Shown here: one piece after another, positions 1-6,562 of the stretch
Layout: each line of letters opens with the position of its first letter
How positions within the stretch are numbered: position 1 is the first letter of the stretch
Assembly (NCBI GenBank): GCA_022616575.1
Contig: JAKEEN010000109.1
Location: 1 to 11,614, forward strand
Source of the DNA: Flammeovirgaceae bacterium
GTDB taxonomy: Bacteria; Bacteroidota; Bacteroidia; Cytophagales; Cyclobacteriaceae
Direction: 5' to 3'
DNA length: 11,614 nucleotides
Position numbers and translations under genes: made by a program
Notes under the pieces: model-generated
What the model was told of the DNA's origin: nothing
Seen by the model: the letters and a program-made list of their open reading frames with translations, nothing else
Databases searched by the model: none

Positions 1-806
1 ATATCGCTGGCAGCTATGAATTGATTGTGAATCAGTACATGGTCTTCCAATTTGCTCTGTCTGATCATGCGGAGGTATATTTCAGGATCATCATAAAACT
101 CCCCCGCAATAATGAGCTTTACATTTCTGCTTCGCAGTTGCTCATCATTCAAAGCCGCCATGAGAAGATCCAGGCCTTTATATTTGCGTACCAGACCAAA
201 GAAGAGTACATATTCTCCCTCTTCATCAAGACCAAGTTTTTTTCTCGCCTCCGGTTTATCAACTTTTTTTTCTAACTGGTCATTGATTGGATGTGGTATG
301 ACAACACATGGTTTCTTTGTGAAAGTCCTTAATTCATGATAGACTGTTTGTGAAAGGGTGATGAATTTATTGCACGAGTTGATAAAATACCGCGTTAAAT
401 AAGGGTCATAAAACCGCGGTTCATGAGGAATAATATTGTCACACAGACCAACTACTTCTATTTTTTTTCTCAATAGCCGTGCGATCGTTCCAAAACAGGG
501 AGCCAAAAACGGAATCCAATAACGAATAACGATGAGGTCAGGCTGTAACTCATTTATCTTTTTTGCCACGCCAATCCAATTGAAAGGATTGATGGAGTTT
601 ATCAATCTTGAAATAGTTAAACCAGGTGGCGCTGGTTCAACAGAATACTGGGTCTTGCCGGGAAATAAAAATGAAGGGTATTGAAAGGTGAACGTGATGA
701 TTGAAGAATCGTGATGGATGCGTAACAGGGCTCTGCATAATGCTTCATTGGTATCTGCAATTCCGCCTCGATATGGAAAAGCAGGGCCAAGGATAAGAAT
801 TTTCAT
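1..806 (-). CDS. Glycosyltransferase, GT-B fold (family 4-like), C-terminus cut by window edge
   Basis: This reading frame is open from ATG at 806 to the left edge and gives 268 residues, about two thirds of a usual 370-400 residue enzyme. Residues 1-20 form a Rossmann first strand and glycine-rich acceptor loop (MKILILGPAFPYRGGIA). Residues 87-110 (PDLIVIRYWIPF) and 144-160 (KFITLSQTVYHEL) match the middle of the N-terminal domain. The IPHPIND segment (170-176) marks the interdomain linker, and VLFFGLVRKYKGLDLLMAAL (200-219) opens the nucleotide-sugar binding domain. The catalytic ExxxxxxxE region lies beyond the edge. By family it would transfer a sugar from an activated donor during cell-surface polysaccharide or glycoconjugate synthesis in the cytoplasm. 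Donor and acceptor cannot be told. It is divergent from the OmpA-like gene. Confidence 0.85.
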   Translation of the reverse strand, partial: MKILILGPAFPYRGGIADTNEALCRALLRIHHDSSIITFTFQYPSFLFPGKTQYSVEPAPPGLTISRLINSINPFNWIGVAKKINELQPDLIVIRYWIPFLAPCFGTIARLLRKKIEVVGLCDNIIPHEPRFYDPYLTRYFINSCNKFITLSQTVYHELRTFTKKPCVVIPHPINDQLEKKVDKPEARKKLGLDEEGEYVLFFGLVRKYKGLDLLMAALNDEQLRSRNVKLIIAGEFYDDPEIYLRMIRQSKLEDHVLIHNQFIAASD

Positions 807-840
807 ATTGTGGGTAAATGTAACTCATGGGCCTTCAATT

Positions 841-873
841 CAAAACCATACGAATGCTTAACAAGCAATCAAA
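841..873 (-). promoter_or_regulatory. Candidate Bacteroidota-type promoter for the glycosyltransferase gene
   Basis: On the minus strand TTTG (873-870) is followed, after 19 bases, by TATGGTTTTG (850-841). This carries a TTTG -7 core and resembles the TTTG / TAnnTTTG promoter of Bacteroidota. It lies about 35 bases before the ATG at 806. The -7 box is not a perfect match because the TA and TTTG parts are two bases too far apart, so this is a candidate only. Confidence 0.35.
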
Positions 874-946
874 AGTAGGATCATATTTTTTTTGTTTTTT
901 CGACATAATTCATACATCAGATTTGTGTCTAATAAACGCTTTTTTA

Positions 947-978
947 ATTGAAAAAGTGATTTTTTTGAGGCACATTTG
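947..978 (+). promoter_or_regulatory. Weak candidate promoter for the OmpA-like gene
   Basis: ATTG (947-950), a 20-base spacer and CACATTTG (971-978) match the TTTG / TAnnTTTG consensus at 3 of 4 and 5 of 6 defined positions. Transcription would start some 15-20 bases before the ATG at 1002. The surrounding DNA is very T-rich, so chance matches are likely. Confidence 0.25.
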
Positions 979-1001
979 AGTACTCCAACCAGGAAACTTA
1001 C

Positions 1002-2303
1002 ATGAAAAAATGTGCTCTATGCATCCTCTTCTTTGGATCGCTATCAACGGTTTTTGCGCAAAATGCTAAAGAATTACCTGCCGGTTATTATACGGTGGTG
1101 GCTGCCTATGCAGATACGCGTGAAGATTATGCCAAAAAATTTACTGAAGGACTTATCAACAAAGGTGTAAAAGCAGAATATGGCTTTAACTCAAGCCGTA
1201 ATCTTTACTTTGTTTACCTTAACTATTACTCAGATTTAAAATCAGGCATCAAAGATATGCTGGCCACCCGTAAACAAGGCACCTTTACAAATGCATGGGT
1301 GAGAGTGATTCCGGGAATCATTGGATCGACAGATCCTAACTTAGCTGCCAAACCCGTTGAGCCAGTTCAGGAAGAGAAGCCGGTTGTAGCGGAAACGGAG
1401 GTAAAGAAAGAAGATCCTGCTCAAAAAACAGAAGCAGTAACGGTTATGGAGGAAAAACCTACTGAAGAAGTGGCTCAAGTAACCCAGGTCACAGAAACAA
1501 AACCAGCGGACACAACCCAAACCTTCCCTGACAATTATGTAGAGCCAGAGTATCAGCAACCCCCCATTGTTCAATATCCACACATGATGTTGAGTAACAC
1601 CGAAGTTTTTTTAAGTCTCTATTACGGACAGAAAAACAGGATTGTTGACGGTGAGGTGCAAGTGATCAATGCTGCTTCGAATAAACTGATTAAGAAAGTA
1701 AATGGGAATGAGTACTTGTTCTTGCCAGATCCAAAAGGCACCGGCAAACTGATTTTGATTTGCGAAGCATTTGGCTATAAAAAAATACAACAAGAATTAG
1801 ATTATCAAAATCCGTTGTCTGACACGGTAAAACCATATGTGGATTTATTGGGGACCACTTTTGTAGTTTACTTTGATTTGCAACGGTACAAGAAGGGGGA
1901 CTTTGGCACTTTATACAATGTATATTTCTTCAATGATGCCGCTGTGATGATGCCGGAGTCGAGGTATGAACTAAATAACCTGCTAACCCTGCTTCAGGAC
2001 AATCCCAACTTCATGATCAAGCTGCACGGCCATACTAATGCCAATTATCATGGCAAGATTATAACCATGGGGCCCAGCAGAGACTTCTTCTCCATTACAT
2101 CAGATGATGTTACCAAAATGGGATCTGCCAAGGAACTATCCTATCAGCGTGCAGCCTGCATCCGGGAATGGCTCATTTCTCAGGGGATTGATGGGAGTCG
2201 TATAGAGATAAAAGCATGGGGAGGAAAAAAGCCTCTGTATGATAAACACAGTGCCAACGCCAGAAAGAATGTCAGGGTTGAGGTAGAGGTAACAGGTGAC
2301 TAA
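1002..2303 (+). CDS. Secreted SPOR + OmpA-like domain peptidoglycan-binding protein
   Basis: The 433-residue product begins with a clear signal peptide (residues 1-19, cleavage likely at VFA|Q). Residues about 27-104 look like a SPOR domain (GYYTVVAAYADTREDYAKKF ... YFVYL). Residues 112-190 are a Pro/Glu/Val-rich linker of low complexity. Residues 198-275 look like a small beta-sandwich (EVFLSLYY ... GKLILICEAFGY). Residues about 302-431 are an OmpA-like C-terminal domain (FFNDAAVMMPES, LHGHTN, YQRAACIREWLISQGID, ARKNVRVEVEV). By family, SPOR domains bind stripped glycan strands and OmpA-like domains bind the peptide stem, so the protein probably tethers to peptidoglycan in the periplasm. The usual Asp of GHTD is Asn346, and about 20 extra residues separate it from the conserved Arg383. 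It is first in a three-gene plus-strand cluster. Confidence 0.85.
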   Translation: MKKCALCILFFGSLSTVFAQNAKELPAGYYTVVAAYADTREDYAKKFTEGLINKGVKAEYGFNSSRNLYFVYLNYYSDLKSGIKDMLATRKQGTFTNAWVRVIPGIIGSTDPNLAAKPVEPVQEEKPVVAETEVKKEDPAQKTEAVTVMEEKPTEEVAQVTQVTETKPADTTQTFPDNYVEPEYQQPPIVQYPHMMLSNTEVFLSLYYGQKNRIVDGEVQVINAASNKLIKKVNGNEYLFLPDPKGTGKLILICEAFGYKKIQQELDYQNPLSDTVKPYVDLLGTTFVVYFDLQRYKKGDFGTLYNVYFFNDAAVMMPESRYELNNLLTLLQDNPNFMIKLHGHTNANYHGKIITMGPSRDFFSITSDDVTKMGSAKELSYQRAACIREWLISQGIDGSRIEIKAWGGKKPLYDKHSANARKNVRVEVEVTGD

Positions 2304-2376
2304 AGGAAGTCGTTACACATTAACTTTCGTGTTAACAATTTAGTAATACTGCATTTCTTTTAGGAAATTCGGAACC

Positions 2377-3153
2377 ATGAAACGAGTTCTTAAGAGTTTC
2401 TCACTTATTATTAATTACAAAACATTTATTGTCACCATCCTTTCGGTGATATCCAGCTATGTGTGTTTTCACCTAGGTCTTATTGCCCGGTTTCCGGATA
2501 TGCTGGTGGGTGTTGCTATTGTTTTTCCGGTAGTATTTTCGATTGGATCAGCCTACACAAGAAGGGAAACAGCCCTGCAGCGATTCTCAGATTTTAAAGG
2601 TCATGCAATAGCCATTTATTATGCTACCCGCGATTGGACCACAGATCGTGATGCAGAGTTGCCCAAACGAGCGAAGATTTTGATACGCGATTTATTAATA
2701 GCCATCCGCTTGAGTTTCCGCACATCACAACGTAAAGATTGGGAGCAGAATGAAAGAAACATTTACCATATTTTTTCCCGGCTATCCTATCTCTTTGTTG
2801 ACCTAAGAGACCACGGTGTTCAGAGCAGCGATACTTCACGGGTGAACCAATACCTGAGCAAAATGATTATTGCGTTCGATAACCTGAAAATCATCCAGGC
2901 TTACCGTACTCCGGTTACGTTGAGAGCATACAGCAAAGTTTTCATTTATGTATTCCCAATCATTTACGGGCCTTACTTTGCCAGCACCTTTGAAGATTAT
3001 TCAGCCAACCTGGAGTATGTTATGCCTATTCTGTACAGCTTTATTTTGGTGAGCCTTGATAATATCCAGGATCATCTTGAAAATCCGTTTGATGAAGTAG
3101 GCGAAGATGATATTCGGATTGAAGCAAATGAAATTACCTCCTTGATGGAATAA
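2377..3153 (+). CDS. Bestrophin-like (UPF0187-related) integral membrane protein
   Basis: The 258-residue product has four hydrophobic segments: residues 15-35, 41-60, about 187-203 and 213-229, with a charged helical middle. The order resembles bacterial bestrophins: paired N-terminal helices, then a segment ending AIYYATRDW (79-87) like the bestrophin sASRD region, then PVTLRAYSKVFIYVFPIIYG (179-198), and the tail LENPFDEVGEDDI (234-246), which closely resembles the bestrophin ENPFG..DnDL signature. Bestrophins are pentameric anion or cation channels of the inner membrane. The assignment rests on these motifs only and similarity is distant; ion selectivity cannot be judged. It follows the OmpA-like gene by 73 bases and precedes the TPR gene by 18, so it is probably co-transcribed with at least the latter. 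Confidence 0.6.
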   Translation: MKRVLKSFSLIINYKTFIVTILSVISSYVCFHLGLIARFPDMLVGVAIVFPVVFSIGSAYTRRETALQRFSDFKGHAIAIYYATRDWTTDRDAELPKRAKILIRDLLIAIRLSFRTSQRKDWEQNERNIYHIFSRLSYLFVDLRDHGVQSSDTSRVNQYLSKMIIAFDNLKIIQAYRTPVTLRAYSKVFIYVFPIIYGPYFASTFEDYSANLEYVMPILYSFILVSLDNIQDHLENPFDEVGEDDIRIEANEITSLME

Positions 3154-3171
3154 AAAACATCCCGCGATCGA

Positions 3172-4197
3172 ATGGAAAGCGATCCGTCAGCTACTCAGCA
3201 AAAATCGAAAGGCTACCTGATTGCGGGTATTCTTTTACTGTTTTCTTTACCGTTAGCAAATGCCATTGACGATGCTCTCTGGTATATCCTCTTCGGAGGG
3301 TTTGCCTATTGTGTCTTCCAGTTTTTCTGGCATCGGAGAAAACCATCACAAGAGACATTTTCACCAGTCGAAAAATCTTTCGAATCGATGTATGGCCCCG
3401 GCAAATGGGATATCTTCTTTGAAGATGTAAAAGAGATTTTCAAAAAGCGAACACCGGGGCAAGCGCAGAATCTGAACCCCAGGCAAGGCAAGCTGGTTAT
3501 TTTTATAGTGCTTGGGTTTATCGGCTCCATTTTCATGATTATCATACTGAGTGTTTTTTTAAGCGGTGAAGTAGATTCGGTTGGTCAGCGTATACAATAT
3601 CACCAAGCCCTGGCTATGGAGTATTATAACAACCAGAAATATGATTCATCATTAAAATATTATAAGCTGGCCATTCTGGCGGAACCACAGAACATCGATC
3701 ACTATCGAAATGCCGGTAATTGTTTTTTGAATTTGAATCAATATGATTCCGCCCTGAACTTGTATAATAAAGTGCTGGCCGTTCAGCCTCAATATGCTGA
3801 AGTGCAGTACTCCAAAGCCTACATTTTTTTTGATCGCAGAAATTATAAACAAGCTGTGGATGAAGGGATGAGTATTCTGACCTATAAACCGGATTATGCC
3901 GATGCCATGTTATTGATTGGCGATTGCTACTATAATCAAAATCAGCTTGATAACGCTTTGGAGTGGTACAACAAGGCGTATGCAACCGGCTACCGAAGTG
4001 CTCAACTCAGTCATTTTATCGCGTACATCAATGATGTAAAGGGCAGAACAAGCGAATCAATTAAATACTACCGTGAAGCACTTTCAATGGATAGCAGTAA
4101 AACCGAGGTCTATCAGCGACTGGGCGAACTACTTTTGAACTCCAATCCGCAAGAAGCACTTTGGTTTACCAACAAGGCGGCCACAATGAAAAAATAA
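3172..4197 (+). CDS. Membrane-anchored TPR-repeat protein
   Basis: The 341-residue product has two N-terminal transmembrane segments (residues 13-31 and 35-52), a linker of about 55 residues, a third one (108-131), then about six tetratricopeptide repeats filling 132-341. Each repeat is 33-34 residues; typical units are YDSSLKYYKLAILAEPQN (147-164) and YDSALNLYNKVLAVQPQY (181-198). TPR arrays are protein-docking scaffolds. With three membrane passes and few positive charges after the third, the array could be extracytoplasmic, but topology is uncertain. It starts 18 bases after the bestrophin-like gene, so translation is likely coupled and the two may act together. No enzymatic motif is visible. 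The gene ends 91 bases before the convergent rny stop, and I see no convincing hairpin plus T-run terminator in that gap. Confidence 0.8.
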   Translation: MESDPSATQQKSKGYLIAGILLLFSLPLANAIDDALWYILFGGFAYCVFQFFWHRRKPSQETFSPVEKSFESMYGPGKWDIFFEDVKEIFKKRTPGQAQNLNPRQGKLVIFIVLGFIGSIFMIIILSVFLSGEVDSVGQRIQYHQALAMEYYNNQKYDSSLKYYKLAILAEPQNIDHYRNAGNCFLNLNQYDSALNLYNKVLAVQPQYAEVQYSKAYIFFDRRNYKQAVDEGMSILTYKPDYADAMLLIGDCYYNQNQLDNALEWYNKAYATGYRSAQLSHFIAYINDVKGRTSESIKYYREALSMDSSKTEVYQRLGELLLNSNPQEALWFTNKAATMKK

Positions 4198-4288
4198 CGT
4201 TTTGTGCTTAGTTAGTTGCGTGGGCATGCCTTGAAAACATTAGAAGAAAATAAGAGCATAACCATTTTAGTCAGCCCGGTATCATCGG

Positions 4289-5857
4289 CTACTTGGCGTA
4301 TGCCACACTTCTCATCTCGCGTATCACCGTTACTTTAATCTGTCCAGGGTACTGCATATCGCGTTCAATCTTTTGAGAAATGTCAAAGCTCAATTGCCCT
4401 GCACGATCATCGGTTGCTTTTTCGGCATCTACGATGACACGTAGCTCTCTGCCTGCTTGTATGGCATAACATTTTTCCACTCCCTCAAAGCTCATTCCTA
4501 CTTCCTCCAACTCACGAAGGCGTTTGATGTATTGCTCCATTACTTCGCGTCTTGCACCTGGTCTTGCCCCGCTAATGGCATCGCATGCCTGGATGATCGG
4601 AGAGATAATGCTGGTCATTTCAATTTCATCGTGGTGGGCACCAATGGCATTGCAGACCACCGGGTGTTCTTTGTATTTCTGCGCTAACTCCATCCCCACA
4701 ATAGCGTGCGGTTTCTCCAGTTCTTCCGGCCACACTTTTCCGATATCGTGAAGTAAACCGGCACGTTTGGCCTGCTTCACATTTAATCCAAGTTCAGACG
4801 CCATGATAGCGCAGAGATTAGCTACTTCGCGGGAGTGTTGCAACAGGTTCTGACCATACGATGAACGGAAACGCATGCGACCGACCATTTTCACCAATTC
4901 GGGATGGAGGCCATGAATGCCCAGGTCAATCACCGTTCGTTCACCGATTTCTACAATTTCATCTTCAATATTCTTGGAGGTCTTGGCAACAATCTCTTCA
5001 ATACGAGCTGGGTGAATACGACCATCTTGTACCAACCTGTGCAGTGAAAGCCTTGCAATCTCTCTTCGTACCGGATCAAAACCTGAAATGATAATGGCTT
5101 CGGGCGTATCATCCACAATAATTTCAACACCGGTTGCCGCTTCTAAAGCGCGGATGTTTCTTCCTTCACGCCCAATTACTTTTCCTTTAATATCATCACT
5201 TTCGATGTTGAATACAGAAACACAGTTTTCAATGGCATGTTCAGTAGCCGTGCGCTGAATGGTTTCAACCACAATTTTCCTGGCTTCTTTAGTAGCGCTC
5301 AGCTTAGCCTGCTCCATAATCTCTTTGATATAAGAAGCCGCTTTCGTTTGTGCCTCGTCTTTTAATGATGCTACCAACTGCTCGCGGGCCTCATCGGCAG
5401 TGAGCTTGGAGATATTCTCAAGCACCTGAATTTTTTGCTGGTTGAATTTGTCGAGCTCTTCTTTGCGTTTCTTCACGTGTTCTAACTGGGCCGCTACATC
5501 GGTTTTCATGTCGTCAAGCTCGCCTTCTTTTCGCTTAATCTGCTCGAGTTCTTTGTTGATGGTTTGTTCGCGCTGCTTAATCTTCTGCTCGTTGGCAATG
5601 ATCTGGTTTTTCTTACGGTTGGCTTCTTCCTCAAATTCAGTCTTCATTTTGAGGATACGCTCTTTCGCTTCGAGTATTTTATCCTTCTTCAGGTTCTCAG
5701 CGGCAATGTCGGCTTCTTTTTGAATAAGCTTTGCTTTCTCTTCAATCTCTTCCAGTCTTCTTTTGTATTTTCTTTTGTACAGGAAGGTTCCAAACAGCAG
5801 GCTCAACACCACAGTAGAAGCAAGGCTGATGATTATGATGATAATGGGTGTGGTCAT
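4289..5857 (-). CDS. rny: Ribonuclease Y
   Basis: The 522-residue product has the full RNase Y architecture and usual length. It has an N-terminal membrane anchor (residues 4-26), a long charged coiled coil (30-170), a KH RNA-binding domain with the GxxG loop (GREG, 229-232) and an HD hydrolase domain with metal ligands including His341, the HD pair 370-371 (LLHDIGK) and HHDE (408-411). By family it is a membrane-associated endoribonuclease that starts mRNA decay and processes structured RNAs in bacteria lacking a dominant RNase E pathway. No key residue is missing. It is last in the minus-strand series after zapA, with 64 bases between. Two small inverted repeats sit in that gap directly before the start codon (separate entry). 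Confidence 0.97.
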   Translation of the reverse strand: MTTPIIIIIISLASTVVLSLLFGTFLYKRKYKRRLEEIEEKAKLIQKEADIAAENLKKDKILEAKERILKMKTEFEEEANRKKNQIIANEQKIKQREQTINKELEQIKRKEGELDDMKTDVAAQLEHVKKRKEELDKFNQQKIQVLENISKLTADEAREQLVASLKDEAQTKAASYIKEIMEQAKLSATKEARKIVVETIQRTATEHAIENCVSVFNIESDDIKGKVIGREGRNIRALEAATGVEIIVDDTPEAIIISGFDPVRREIARLSLHRLVQDGRIHPARIEEIVAKTSKNIEDEIVEIGERTVIDLGIHGLHPELVKMVGRMRFRSSYGQNLLQHSREVANLCAIMASELGLNVKQAKRAGLLHDIGKVWPEELEKPHAIVGMELAQKYKEHPVVCNAIGAHHDEIEMTSIISPIIQACDAISGARPGARREVMEQYIKRLRELEEVGMSFEGVEKCYAIQAGRELRVIVDAEKATDDRAGQLSFDISQKIERDMQYPGQIKVTVIREMRSVAYAK

Positions 5858-5860
5858 AAC

Positions 5861-5899
5861 GGTGTATTTTATGGTTACACCCGGTCGGCCTCTTTGACC
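5861..5899 (-). promoter_or_regulatory. Tandem small hairpins in front of the rny start codon
   Basis: On the minus strand GGTC (5899-5896) can pair with GACC (5886-5883). GGTGTA (5881-5876) pairs perfectly with TACACC (5866-5861) across a 9-base loop, ending three bases before the rny ATG. If formed in RNA, the second hairpin would cover the ribosome-binding region. No U-run follows, so it does not look like a terminator. The stems are only 4 and 6 bp, so this may be chance. Confidence 0.3.
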
Positions 5900-5921
5900 T
5901 AAAGGAAGTGTGGAAGAAGGG

Positions 5922-6209
5922 TTAAAGTATGGATTGAGCTACTAACTGGTTGAGATGATTCACTTTCTCAAAAACAGTTTGATCTATAACCTGATGACTT
6001 TCTTCAGAAGTCATTTTATCAATCAGGCAGTCGAAAGCAACCATCGCAAGCAGGTCTTGCTTGTCGTCAATTCCAAATTGCTCTCTGTAAGATTTCAGCT
6101 TTTCATTAATGAGCCGGCTGGCTATGCGAATCCTCTCCTCGTCATCCCGCTTCACCTTCATGGGGTATTCACGGTCGCCTATTTTTATTTTTATTGACAG
6201 TTCCTCCAT
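5922..6209 (-). CDS. zapA: Cell division protein ZapA
   Basis: The 95-residue product matches the ZapA family: an N-terminal beta-hairpin (residues 4-20, [20 protein letters not shown]), the [14 protein letters not shown] helix, then a C-terminal helix that in the family forms the dimer/tetramer coiled coil (residues 49-95). By family it is a cytoplasmic FtsZ-binding protein that cross-links protofilaments and supports Z-ring assembly. The length is typical of Bacteroidota ZapA. It lies 21 bases downstream of the small coiled-coil gene and 64 bases upstream of rny, so co-transcription from pheT through rny is likely. Confidence 0.85.
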   Translation of the reverse strand: MEELSIKIKIGDREYPMKVKRDDEERIRIASRLINEKLKSYREQFGIDDKQDLLAMVAFDCLIDKMTSEESHQVIDQTVFEKVNHLNQLVAQSIL

Positions 6210-6230
6210 TAATGATACTTACAGATAGCG

Positions 6231-6527
6231 CTACTTACTTAAGTGGGCAATGCACTTGTCAATCTCACGAATGTATTCCTCCACTTTCCTCTTCAACTCC
6301 GAAGAACTTCCGTCTTCCGGGTTTAAATTATCCACAATTTTAGAGATTTTAATCTTATTTCTAAAATCGCTTAGTTGTTCATCACGGGTTTTCAGGGCGT
6401 CTTTCAGAACCTGGTTTTCAGATTTCAACGTCTTAATCTGTTCTTTCTGGGTTTTATGCTCGTTGATGAGCACCACCAGCTTTCGTTCCAGGCCGTTCAG
6501 ATTGGTTTTTAATACTTCCTGATCCAT
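6231..6527 (-). CDS. Small coiled-coil protein of unknown function next to ZapA
   Basis: The 98-residue product is almost wholly helical and charged. Residues 8-62 show heptad spacing of Leu, Ile and Val (LERKLVVLINEHKTQKEQIK, then LKSENQVLKDALKTRDEQL). A Gly/Ser-rich break (residues 70-77, PEDGSSSE) precedes a short second helix with IREIDKCIAHL. There is no signal peptide or membrane segment, so it should be cytoplasmic. I do not recognise a named family. Its size, composition and position immediately before zapA (21-base gap) suggest a ZapB-like or other Z-ring accessory role, which is inference only. It lies 35 bases after pheT. Confidence 0.75.
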   Translation of the reverse strand: MDQEVLKTNLNGLERKLVVLINEHKTQKEQIKTLKSENQVLKDALKTRDEQLSDFRNKIKISKIVDNLNPEDGSSSELKRKVEEYIREIDKCIAHLSK

Positions 6528-6562
6528 GGTTAACTATTTCTATGTTATTGCCAGCAAGTTTC

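Noticed and set aside
2320..2335. Hairpin between the OmpA-like and bestrophin-like genes
   Set aside because: TTAAC/GTTAA is a 5-bp AT-rich stem with no T-run; likely chance.
4198..4288. Intrinsic terminator between the convergent TPR and rny genes
   Set aside because: Only a GGCATGCC palindrome without a loop and a 4-bp AGCC/GGCT stem are present, neither followed by a clear T-run.
5858..5921. 6S RNA next to zapA, as in enteric bacteria
   Set aside because: The gap after zapA is only 64 bases and lacks a long bulged hairpin of 6S type.
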